A stretch of DNA of 7,600 bases from Actinomycetota bacterium (GCA_005788205.1 SXYT01000085.1:1-7600); one strand, 5' to 3'. Shown: positions 1 to 6,653, numbered from the stretch's first letter. Numbers and translations are program-made. The notes: generated by a model from the sequence alone, not told the origin.

Positions 1-255
1 AGCGATGAGGTCCCCGACGCGTGACGGCATCTCCTTCCAGTCCTCGTCCCACGAACGGATCAGGCGCTCGCGCCATCCGTGGGTGATGGTGCGGTCCAGC
101 ACACGGCGGGTCTCATGGGTGAGCGGGCCGAGCGAATTGCCGTCGAAATACAGGACGCCGTCGGGCAGGTCGAACCGGGCACGTGTGTGCGCGAGCGGGT
201 CGGCGGCGTCGAGAGCCAGTGCCTCACGCTCGAGTGCGTTCCATATGGTCGCCAT
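1..255 (-). CDS. kynU: Kynureninase, N-terminal part (runs off the left edge)
   Basis: This is the first 85 codons of a gene that reads out of the window at position 1. Kynureninase is a cytoplasmic PLP enzyme that cleaves L-kynurenine to anthranilate and alanine (or 3-hydroxykynurenine to 3-hydroxyanthranilate) in tryptophan catabolism. The product shows the family's N-terminal signature YFDGNSLGP at residues 36-44, then GWRERLIRSW at 60-69 and a tryptophan-rich stretch ending in SRVGDLIA at 78-85. This matches the usual kynureninase order of DGNSLG, then W..LI.SW..W, then R.GD.IA. The PLP lysine and most of the active site lie outside the window. The ATG at 255-253 is chosen because a purine-rich AGGAGAGG lies 12 bases upstream and the N-terminal length fits the family. 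The gene follows the dioxygenase gene by 47 bases on the same strand, so cotranscription is likely. The family call is confident; intactness cannot be judged. Confidence 0.9.
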   Translation of the reverse strand, partial: MATIWNALEREALALDAADPLAHTRARFDLPDGVLYFDGNSLGPLTHETRRVLDRTITHGWRERLIRSWDEDWKEMPSRVGDLIA

Positions 256-267
256 GCGTGCCGTTGC

Positions 268-275
268 CCTCTCCT
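268..275 (-). promoter_or_regulatory. Probable ribosome binding site of the kynureninase gene
   Basis: On the minus strand these bases read AGGAGAGG, a strong Shine-Dalgarno match 12 bases before the ATG at 255. The spacing is slightly long but workable. It supports the chosen start and independent translation initiation downstream of the dioxygenase stop codon. Confidence 0.55.
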
Positions 276-302
276 GCGAGTCCGTCCGTGATTTGGGCCC
301 GG

Positions 303-1154
303 TCAGGCCGGGATCGGGATCTCACCGGCCACCGTGGTGCGGTGCAGCTCCCGGCGGAACCCGGCGTAGTCGTTGAGGGCATAGTGCTGCGTGGAGCGAT
401 TGTCCCAGATGAGCAGGTCCCCACGGCTCCAGCGGTGCCGGTAACCGAACCTCGCGTCGGTCGTGTGGAGGTGGAGCCACTCCATCAGCGACTTGCGCGC
501 CTGCTCATCCTCGATCCCCACGATGTCGCGGACGTAGGCGCGGTTGTAGAACAGCACCGTGCGGCCCGTCTCGGGATGGACGCGGACGAAGGGGTGCAGG
601 GTGACATCGTGCGCCGACTCGTCGCACACGATGTTCATGCCGCTGAGGCCCGAGTGGACCGCCTGCATCTTCGGTGAGTACGCATCGCGGGCGGTGTGGA
701 CGCCACGCAGGGACAGGAAGTCCTCCTTCTGCTGCAGCGAGAGCGCGTCGTACGCGCGGGTCATGGACGAAAAGCAGGTGTCGCCCCCGTACGGCGGGAT
801 GTCGAGCGCATGGAGGACCGTGAACGACGGCGGGTTCGGCTGGAAACTGAAGTCACTGTGCCAAGCCCCGCCGAAGTTGAACGCATTCCCGTCGCGGGCC
901 TCCTTCAGCACCTTGATGACCTCCGGGTGGTCCGGGCTGGGCTCGATGAAGGGCGACTCCGCGGCCGGACCGAGCCGGCGGGAGAACTCCACCTGCTCGA
1001 GCGGGGTGAGCGACTGGCCGGTCACGCAGATGACCTCGTGCTCGCACGCGAGAGCCCGCAGTTCGGCGAGTTCCGAGTCATCCAACACACGCACATCGAT
1101 CCCGTCGATGCGTGCCCCCAACACCCCGGTCAGTCTGGTTGCCTCCATGGGCAC
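303..1154 (-). CDS. TauD/TfdA-family Fe(II)/2-oxoglutarate-dependent dioxygenase
   Basis: A cytoplasmic non-haem iron oxygenase that couples 2-oxoglutarate decarboxylation to hydroxylation of a substrate. At 283 residues it is full length for the family. Visible iron ligands are H99 and D101 (in AWHSDFSF) and H257 (in WDNRSTQHYALNDY). The 2-oxoglutarate contacts T126 (in GGDTCFSS) and R268, and a substrate-side arginine R272 (in RRELHR), align with T126, R266 and R270 of E. coli TauD. Taurine-specific positions are not kept: from my alignment, TauD H70, Y73 and N95 become S, I and G. The substrate is therefore probably another carboxylate, sulfonate or related anion. The longest frame starts at a GTG at 1154. 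An ATG six bases downstream (1148) has an AGGG seven bases before it and may be the real start, giving 281 residues. It is divergent from the Nudix gene and lies upstream of kynureninase in a likely operon. Family is confident; substrate unknown. Confidence 0.9.
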   Translation of the reverse strand: MPMEATRLTGVLGARIDGIDVRVLDDSELAELRALACEHEVICVTGQSLTPLEQVEFSRRLGPAAESPFIEPSPDHPEVIKVLKEARDGNAFNFGGAWHSDFSFQPNPPSFTVLHALDIPPYGGDTCFSSMTRAYDALSLQQKEDFLSLRGVHTARDAYSPKMQAVHSGLSGMNIVCDESAHDVTLHPFVRVHPETGRTVLFYNRAYVRDIVGIEDEQARKSLMEWLHLHTTDARFGYRHRWSRGDLLIWDNRSTQHYALNDYAGFRRELHRTTVAGEIPIPA

Positions 1155-1175
1155 ACCCTATGGCATCATCGACGG

Positions 1176-1649
1176 GTGGCAATCGGTGACGGGAACGGGT
1201 GGGTGTCCTGCGACTGCGGGCAGCGCCACTGGGGGACCAACGGTGCCGCCGGCCTGCTGCTGGTGCGCACCGACACGCCCGAGCCGCTCGTCCTGCTGCA
1301 GTTGCGTGCCGGCTGGACCCACGGCGGCGGCACCTGGGCCCTGCCCGGCGGGGCGCTCGACTCCCACGAGGACCCCGTGATGGCGGCGGCGCGCGAGGCC
1401 TACGAGGAGACCGGCATCGATCCCCGTCACCTCGAGGTGAGGGGCATCTACTCGGACAACCACGGCAACTGGCGCTACGACACCGTCATTGCCCACACCG
1501 CCGTCGACCCCGGCGCACACGAGGCGAACGCGGAGTCAGAGGACATCCGCTGGGTGCGCATCGACGACGTGGCCGGGTACGAGCTGCACCCCGGGCTGCG
1601 CGGGTCCTGGGGGGACCTCGTCACCCACCTGAAGACGACACTCGGCTGA
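1176..1649 (+). CDS. Nudix hydrolase
   Basis: A small (157-residue) cytoplasmic hydrolase of nucleoside diphosphates linked to another moiety. The complete Nudix box G-x5-E-x7-R-E-U-x-E-E-x-G-U occupies residues 59-81. It begins GGALDSHE and ends REAYEETGI, so the metal-binding glutamates of the REAYEE segment are intact. A short N-terminal segment, GWVSCDCGQRHWGTNGAAGLL (about residues 8-28), precedes the fold and resembles the leader of a common actinobacterial Nudix subfamily. I chose the GTG at 1176 because it keeps this conserved-looking GDGNGWV segment. No clear Shine-Dalgarno precedes it, and a GTG at 1203 is the alternative. The open frame extends far upstream, but that part is antisense to the dioxygenase gene and is not believed. 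The MFS gene follows after 7 bases. The substrate (oxidised nucleotide, ADP-sugar, dinucleotide) cannot be told from the sequence. Confidence 0.88.
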   Translation: MAIGDGNGWVSCDCGQRHWGTNGAAGLLLVRTDTPEPLVLLQLRAGWTHGGGTWALPGGALDSHEDPVMAAAREAYEETGIDPRHLEVRGIYSDNHGNWRYDTVIAHTAVDPGAHEANAESEDIRWVRIDDVAGYELHPGLRGSWGDLVTHLKTTLG

Positions 1650-1656
1650 CGACGCC

Positions 1657-2847
1657 ATGCGCAAACGGACGGTCCTTCTCCTGCAACTCGCCACGGGCCT
1701 GGGCGCCATGAGCTACGGGACCATGTTCACCGTGCTCGACGACTTCCGTGATGAGTACGGGGTCAGCGAGTCCCGACTGGGACTGATCCTCGCGATCGGC
1801 TTTCTTGCCGGGTTCGTGGCCCAGATCTTTCTCGCCCCGTTCGCGGACAAGGGCCACGCGAAGAGGATGATCATGATCGGCATCACCGTCGAGATCGTGG
1901 GCAACCTCATGATGGGCTTCGGCACGAGCTTCTCCGTGCTCTTTGCGGCTCGGCTCATCGGCGGCATCGGTGCGGGGATGGTCTACCCCGCCGTGAGGCG
2001 CGTGGTGATTCTCGCCGACCCGGAGAACATGGGCAACAACCTCGGGCGGATGGTCAGTTTCGACGTGGGCGGCTTCTCCATCGGGCCGGTCCTCTCTGCG
2101 GTGACGGTGGGTGCCCTCGGGCTCGCCGCGCCGTTCGTCATCTGCTGCGCGGGTCTTGCCGTCGTGGGCCTCGGTCTCGTCCGCCTGCACGTCCAGGAGG
2201 CAGTGGGCGACGTTCCGACGCAGCGTCTCGCGTTCGACCTGCTGCGCATCAGGCCGTACCTGGGTGCCGTCATCATCGGGCTATCGCTGTACCTCATGAT
2301 CGGCACGTTCGACGCGTTGTGGTCCGTGATGATGGACGACATGGAGGCCGCCGACTGGGTGGCCAATCTCGGCATCACCGTGTTCGCACTGCCGATGCTG
2401 TTTCTCGGCCCGTTCGGCGGGCGCCTCACCCAGAGGTTCGGACCGTTCCGCGCGAGCATCGCGGGCCTCTCCGTTGCCGCGTTCCTCATGTCCATGTACG
2501 GCCTGCTCGGGTCCCCGTACGTGATGCTCGGCTTCGGTGTCGCCCACGGCATCGTCGACGGCCTCACGATCACGGGCGGCGCCGCGGCAGTGGCGATGGT
2601 CGCGCCGAAGGAGAGACTGGCGAGCGCACAGGGACTGTTCGGCGGCCTGCAGACGATCATGGGCGGCATCGCGGCGGCGGCGGCGGGTGCCACCTACGGC
2701 GCGTTCGGGCGCGCGCCGGCGTTCCTCGCCACTGCAACCGTGACGCTCATCTTCGTGGGGACGGGGGCGTTCCTCGCCCGCGAGCATCTCGCCATGAGAC
2801 CCGCGGACAGCGAGGCCACGGTTGTTGTCGCGACAGGGGCCGACTGA
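1657..2847 (+). CDS. Major facilitator superfamily (MFS) transporter, probable efflux type
   Basis: A 396-residue inner-membrane transporter with a pattern of about 12 hydrophobic helices in two halves. The first helix is near residues 6-27, the half boundary and central loop near 178-200, and the last helix near 353-373. An MFS motif A between helices 2 and 3 reads APFADKGHAKR at 60-70. A weaker counterpart between helices 8 and 9, GPFGGRLTQRFGP, is at 251-263. The GGFSIGP segment at 138-144 in helix 5 resembles the antiporter motif C of drug:proton exporters, which suggests export; this is an inference. The ATG at 1657 is 7 bases after the Nudix stop codon with no strong Shine-Dalgarno, so translation is probably coupled to the upstream gene. 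The C-terminal tail is short and cytoplasmic. The gene ends 3 bases from the convergent molybdenum hydroxylase gene. Substrate unknown. Confidence 0.88.
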   Translation: MRKRTVLLLQLATGLGAMSYGTMFTVLDDFRDEYGVSESRLGLILAIGFLAGFVAQIFLAPFADKGHAKRMIMIGITVEIVGNLMMGFGTSFSVLFAARLIGGIGAGMVYPAVRRVVILADPENMGNNLGRMVSFDVGGFSIGPVLSAVTVGALGLAAPFVICCAGLAVVGLGLVRLHVQEAVGDVPTQRLAFDLLRIRPYLGAVIIGLSLYLMIGTFDALWSVMMDDMEAADWVANLGITVFALPMLFLGPFGGRLTQRFGPFRASIAGLSVAAFLMSMYGLLGSPYVMLGFGVAHGIVDGLTITGGAAAVAMVAPKERLASAQGLFGGLQTIMGGIAAAAAGATYGAFGRAPAFLATATVTLIFVGTGAFLAREHLAMRPADSEATVVVATGAD

Positions 2848-2863
2848 GCGTCAGCGAGCGGCC
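2838..2863. terminator. Candidate bidirectional hairpin covering both convergent stop codons
   Basis: An inverted repeat GGCCG (2838-2842) / CGGCC (2859-2863) encloses a second one, CTGA (2844-2847) / TCAG (2851-2854). The inner stem contains the TGA of the MFS gene and the TGA of the opposing CoxL-type gene, with a GCG loop. There is no T-run on either side, and the two stems are joined by an asymmetric internal loop, so it is not a classical intrinsic terminator. It is the only secondary structure I see at the junction where both transcripts must end. Confidence 0.3.
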
Positions 2864-5100
2864 TGGATGGCCGACCACACGCGGAAGGACGTGCAGGGCA
2901 TGTCGATGTGGGTGACACCCAGATGGCTGACCGCGTCGATCACCGCGTTGTGCACGGCTGGTGTCGAACCGATCGTTCCCGCCTCGCCGATGCCCTTCGC
3001 GCCGAGAGGGTTGCGCGGGGTTGGCGTCTCCATCACTACGCGCTCGAACGACGGGAGTTCCGCGGCACTGATGATGCCGTAGTCGGCGAAGTTCGAGGTC
3101 ACAGGGTTGCCGTCGGCGTCGTAGGCAACCACCTCCAGCAGCGCCTGGGCAATGCCCTGGGCGAGACCACCGTGGACCTGGCCGTCCACGATCAGCGGGT
3201 TGATGATCGTGCCGGCATCGTCGCACGCCACATGGCGCAGGACGGCGACCGAACCGGTCTCGGTGTCCACCTCCACCACGCACACGTGCGATCCGAACGG
3301 GAACGTGGCGCCCTCGGGCTTGAAGTCGACGTCCGCGAACAACGGCACCGTGGCCACTGCGGCAAGTTCGGACCACGTGCGCGCCGGCTGCGGGGACCCC
3401 TGCACGTGGAACGCACCGCGGACGGTGTCGATCACGACGTCCTCGGGTGCGGCCTCGAGCATCTCGGCTGCGAGCTGGCGCGCCTTCTCGACGACCGCCT
3501 CGGCGGCGAGACGCGCGGCGGTGCCGCCGACCTGGAGGCTGCGCGAGCCGCCGGTGCCCCCGCCGTGGTCGACGTCAGCGGTGTCCCCGAAGCGGAACTC
3601 GATTCGGTCCATCGGTATGCCGGTCGACTCGCTGACGATCATCGCCCACGCGGTGTGGTGACCCTGGCCATGTGACGAGGAGCCGGTGCGCACGATGGCG
3701 CCGCCGTCAGCGATGATCTCGACCGCGCCGTACTCACCTCCGCCCATCGGGTTGGTGGTCTCCACGTAGCTGCTGATGCCGATGCCCAACTGCACCGGGT
3801 CACCCGACTCGCGGCGGCGGCGCTGCTCTGCGCGCAGGCCTGCGTAGTCGGCCGCCGCGAGGACCTTGTCGAGCGCGGCCTCGTACTCACCACTGTCGTA
3901 CTTGGCACCCATCGGGGTGACCAACGGGAACGCGGAGGGCTGCAGGTAGTTGCGGCGGCGCACCTCGGTGGGGTCGATGCCGCACACACGCGCGAACTCG
4001 TCGATGGTCCGCTCGATCGCGGCGGTGGCCTCCGGGCGACCGGCTCCGCGGTACGCAACCGTGGGCGAGGTGTTGGTGACGACGGAGTACGACTCAAACT
4101 GGACCCGCGCGATGTCGTACACGCCGCCCGCCATCATGCGGGTCATGTACGGCAGCACCGCGCCGGCCTTCGCGTACGCGCCGGCATCCTGCACGACATC
4201 CAGGCGGTACGCGGTGATGCGGCCGTCCTTCGTGCCTCCCATGCGTGCGCGCTGGCGCTGTGCGCGACCGTGCCCCATGCTCAGCATGTTCTCCGTGCGC
4301 GACTCCGTCCACCGGACGGGACGGCCGAGCCGGCGTGTTGCCCACCCGACCATGATCTCCTCGGCGTAGACACCTGACTTGGCGCCGAAGCCGCCGCCGA
4401 CGTCGGGTGTGATGACGCGGACGTCGGACTTGTCGACACCGAGCGCGTCGGCCAGGCCGTCACGGGCGCCGTGGGCACCCTGGCTGCAGGCCCACTGCGT
4501 CAGCTTCCCGCCGTCCCAGCGCGCGGCGCACGAGCGCACCTCCATGGGCGCCGTGGCCACCTTGTTGTTCTCCATGAGGAGGTCGACGACGACCTCGCAG
4601 CCCTCGAAGATGTCGGCGTCGTCCGGGTTCGCGAACTTCAGTACCACGTTGGTGCCCGCCTCGGGGTGGAGGACGACGGAGTCGGTCAGGGAATCATCAA
4701 CGTCGAGCACAACCGGCAGCGGCTCGTAATCCACGATGACTGCCTCGGCGGCGTCGAGTCCCTGCGTCTTGTCCTCGCTGATCACGGCGGCCACGATGTC
4801 GCCCACGAAACGCACGGTGTCGACAGCCACGAACGGGAACCGGATGCCCGCGTTCATCATCCCGTTCGCGGGCGGTGCCGGCGCGAGATCGATGTCGGCG
4901 GCAGTCCACACATGGAGGACCCCGGGCATCGCCGCGGCCTCGGCCGTGTCGATCGACAGGATGCGGGCATGTGCCATCGACGAGCGCACGTAGGTGATGT
5001 GGACGGCCCCCTCCAGCGGGAGGTTCGCGATGTAGGTTCCCTCACCGCGCAGGAAGCGCGGGTCCTCGATGCGGACCACACGTGTGCCGAGGATGCTCAC
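2851..5100 (-). CDS. Xanthine dehydrogenase/CoxL-type molybdopterin-binding large subunit (form II)
   Basis: A 749-residue large subunit of a molybdenum hydroxylase, which uses a Mo cofactor to add a water-derived oxygen to an aldehyde, N-heterocycle or similar substrate. The N-terminal Ald_Xan a/b-hammerhead domain (about residues 15-125) carries RIEDPRFLRGEGTY and PLPVVLDVDD. The Mo-binding domains follow, with GGGFGAK at 235-241, the loop AYRGAGR at 349-355, GSSSHGQGHH at 473-482, DHGGGTGGSRS at 511-521 and QVHGGLAQGI at 641-650. The catalytic glutamate is E706 in GIGEAG. AYRGAGR is the form II signature; true aerobic CO dehydrogenase has AYRCSFR with the copper-binding cysteine, so CO is unlikely as substrate. 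The GTG start overlaps the TGA of the upstream SDR gene (GTGA), indicating translational coupling. No FeS (CoxS) or FAD (CoxM) subunit gene is adjacent on either side, which is unusual. Length and motifs show no truncation. Confidence 0.93.
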   Translation of the reverse strand: MSILGTRVVRIEDPRFLRGEGTYIANLPLEGAVHITYVRSSMAHARILSIDTAEAAAMPGVLHVWTAADIDLAPAPPANGMMNAGIRFPFVAVDTVRFVGDIVAAVISEDKTQGLDAAEAVIVDYEPLPVVLDVDDSLTDSVVLHPEAGTNVVLKFANPDDADIFEGCEVVVDLLMENNKVATAPMEVRSCAARWDGGKLTQWACSQGAHGARDGLADALGVDKSDVRVITPDVGGGFGAKSGVYAEEIMVGWATRRLGRPVRWTESRTENMLSMGHGRAQRQRARMGGTKDGRITAYRLDVVQDAGAYAKAGAVLPYMTRMMAGGVYDIARVQFESYSVVTNTSPTVAYRGAGRPEATAAIERTIDEFARVCGIDPTEVRRRNYLQPSAFPLVTPMGAKYDSGEYEAALDKVLAAADYAGLRAEQRRRRESGDPVQLGIGISSYVETTNPMGGGEYGAVEIIADGGAIVRTGSSSHGQGHHTAWAMIVSESTGIPMDRIEFRFGDTADVDHGGGTGGSRSLQVGGTAARLAAEAVVEKARQLAAEMLEAAPEDVVIDTVRGAFHVQGSPQPARTWSELAAVATVPLFADVDFKPEGATFPFGSHVCVVEVDTETGSVAVLRHVACDDAGTIINPLIVDGQVHGGLAQGIAQALLEVVAYDADGNPVTSNFADYGIISAAELPSFERVVMETPTPRNPLGAKGIGEAGTIGSTPAVHNAVIDAVSHLGVTHIDMPCTSFRVWSAIQAAR

Positions 5101-5855
5101 GCGCTCCAGCCCCCGTCCACTTTGAACTCCGACCCGGTCGAGTATGCGCTGTCATCACTCGCGAGATACAGGGCGAGACGCGCCACGTGGACCGGCTCTG
5201 CCTCGTAGCCGAGCGGGATCCGCGTGCGCACCATCTCGCGCACGCCCTCACCAACATCGTCGAACGTCTGCAGCATCGGGGTGTCGATGATCCCGGGATG
5301 GATCGAGTTCACGCGCACCCCGAACGGGGCGAGCTCCTTGGCGACTCCGCGTGTCATGCCGCGCACGGCCCACTTGCTGGCCCCGTACGCGAGGAATCCC
5401 GGCGTGCCGTCAAGACCGGCAACCGACGAGATGTTGATGATGCTGCCGGTCTTGCGACCGGTCATGTGCGGCGCCACCGCCGCCATTCCGAGGAACACTC
5501 CCACCTGGTTGATGTCGATTGTGCGTCGGTACGCGGCGAGCGAGGTGTCGAGCACCGTGCCGCGCTCGAAGATGCCCGCGTTGTTCACGAGGATGTCCAG
5601 CTGGCCGAACGTCGCAAGGGTGAAGTCGATTGCCTTCCGCCAGTCCTCCTCGCTCGTCACGTCGTGGCGCACGAAGCGGCAGGATGACCCGTCCGGCGAG
5701 AGTCTCTTGGCCGTCCTCTCGCCTTCGTCATCGAGCACGTCGGAGATGACGACCTTCGCACCCTCCTCGATGAAGAGCTGTGCCTCCGAGGCCCCCATAC
5801 CGCGTGCGCCACCCGAGATGAACGCGACCTTGCCGACGAGACGATCTTTACCCAT
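5097..5855 (-). CDS. Short-chain dehydrogenase/reductase (SDR), classical type, probably NAD-dependent
   Basis: A 252-residue cytoplasmic oxidoreductase that interconverts an alcohol and a carbonyl. The Rossmann glycine motif SGGARGMG is at residues 14-21. The acidic D39 at the end of strand 2 (VVISDV) predicts NAD(H) over NADP(H). NNAG is at 91-94. The catalytic set is N116 (in DINQVG), S144 (in NISSVAG), Y157 and K161 (in AYGASK). The C-terminal STGSEFKVDGGWSA is typical of the 3-oxoacyl-ACP reductase / hydroxysteroid dehydrogenase-like classical SDRs, but the substrate cannot be assigned. The ATG at 5855 lies 18 bases after the stop of the TauE-type gene; only a weak, distant GGAG precedes it. 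The stop overlaps the GTG start of the molybdenum hydroxylase by four bases. This suggests the two enzymes act in one pathway, possibly alcohol to aldehyde to acid; that is an inference. Confidence 0.9.
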   Translation of the reverse strand: MGKDRLVGKVAFISGGARGMGASEAQLFIEEGAKVVISDVLDDEGERTAKRLSPDGSSCRFVRHDVTSEEDWRKAIDFTLATFGQLDILVNNAGIFERGTVLDTSLAAYRRTIDINQVGVFLGMAAVAPHMTGRKTGSIINISSVAGLDGTPGFLAYGASKWAVRGMTRGVAKELAPFGVRVNSIHPGIIDTPMLQTFDDVGEGVREMVRTRIPLGYEAEPVHVARLALYLASDDSAYSTGSEFKVDGGWSA

Positions 5856-5873
5856 GCCGAGTGTCTACTCCAT

Positions 5874-6653
5874 TCAGTGCGAGTTGCGCACCTCGAGCAG
5901 CAGGCGTGTCGCCACCACCACCAGGAGACAAGCAAAGAGGACGTTCGAGAGGGTGTCGTCCATGCGGGTCGAGATCCATCCGCCGGCAATCGCGGCGACT
6001 ATTCCAGAGCAGCCCAGGATCATGGCGGAGCGCATGTCGGCGTTGCTCTTCTTCCTGTTGCGGATGGTCCCGGAGATTGAGGTGCAGATCATCACACCTG
6101 CCGAGGTCCCCTTCGCGATGACCGGCGGGATCGAGAAGAGGACCATCATCGCCGGCACCATCACCACGCCGCCGCCCACACCAAGCAACCCCGCAAGCGT
6201 CCCGGTGACGAGACCGACCAGGAGCAAACCGGCCGCCATGGCGACATCCACGTCCGGCCGTCCGGAGCCGCTGCTCCCCATGAAGAGGCGCGCAGCCGTC
6301 CCGAGCAGCATCCCGGAGAACCCGAGGGCGAGCGCCTTGTGGGGCAGGACCTGGAGCAGTTTCGTGCCGAGGACCGCGCCCAAGACCGCACCGAGGGCGA
6401 GCCAGAACGCCACCGGCCAGTCGACGTGGTCATGGGAAAGGTAGGTGAAGAACGTGGAGAGTGCGATCGGCAGCACGGCGGCGAGCGAGGTGCCGTGCGC
6501 AAGACGCTGGTCCATCCTGGCCAAAATGACGAGGCCGGGCACGATGAGAATCCCGCCGCCCACACCGAACATTCCCGAGAGGAACCCCGCCAGGATGCCG
6601 ACGGTGACGATCACCGGCGTGCTGACCGGGATCTTGACTTGCTGATCGGCCAC
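5874..6653 (-). CDS. TauE/SafE-family membrane permease (sulfite/organic anion exporter type)
   Basis: A 259-residue integral membrane protein with about eight hydrophobic segments arranged as an internal duplication. The two halves carry matching signatures: GFLSGMFGVGGGILIVPG at residues 23-40 and GTLAGLLGVGGGVVMVP at 151-167. Each is followed by a TS-small motif (TSLAA at 55-59, TSAGV at 183-187). This is the hallmark of the TauE/SafE (DUF81) family, whose studied members export sulfite, sulfoacetate or related anions. The start is a GTG at 6653. A GGAGG lies upstream at 6669-6673, but its 15-base spacing is long, so initiation may be weak or leaderless. It is the first gene of the unit that continues with the SDR (18-base gap) and the molybdenum hydroxylase, so it may export a product or by-product of that pathway (inference). 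The lipoprotein gene starts divergently only 23-38 bases away. Confidence 0.9.
   Translation of the reverse strand: MADQQVKIPVSTPVIVTVGILAGFLSGMFGVGGGILIVPGLVILARMDQRLAHGTSLAAVLPIALSTFFTYLSHDHVDWPVAFWLALGAVLGAVLGTKLLQVLPHKALALGFSGMLLGTAARLFMGSSGSGRPDVDVAMAAGLLLVGLVTGTLAGLLGVGGGVVMVPAMMVLFSIPPVIAKGTSAGVMICTSISGTIRNRKKSNADMRSAMILGCSGIVAAIAGGWISTRMDDTLSNVLFACLLVVVATRLLLEVRNSH

Noticed and set aside
256..302. A terminator or regulatory element between the dioxygenase and kynureninase genes
   Set aside because: Apart from the ribosome binding site, I see no stable hairpin followed by a T-run and no repeat.
303..1154. Calling the dioxygenase tauD and linking it with the TauE-type gene as one taurine-degradation system
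   Set aside because: The taurine-contact residues appear substituted, and the two genes lie in different operons almost 5 kb apart separated by plus-strand genes.
696..1175. Upstream extension of the Nudix reading frame to a start at 696
   Set aside because: This stretch is antisense to the conserved dioxygenase and has no recognisable domain; the Nudix family length fits a start at 1176.
1983..2693. A 236-codon open frame on the minus strand inside the MFS gene
   Set aside because: Its sequence is rich in Ala, Pro, Arg and Ser, shows no domain, and lies wholly antisense to a complete 12-helix transporter.
2908..3675. A 255-codon open frame on the plus strand inside the molybdenum hydroxylase gene
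   Set aside because: The product is Arg/His/Val-rich without family motifs, and the opposite strand carries unbroken conserved hydroxylase motifs.
2851..5100. Naming the large subunit coxL of a CO dehydrogenase
   Set aside because: The loop is AYRGAGR rather than the copper-binding AYRCSFR, and no coxM or coxS accompanies it.
5224..6444. A 406-codon open frame on the plus strand across the SDR and TauE-type genes
   Set aside because: It is antisense to two well-supported genes, has an Arg/Ser/Thr/Pro-rich composition with no recognisable motif, and is the kind of long shadow frame expected in high-GC DNA.
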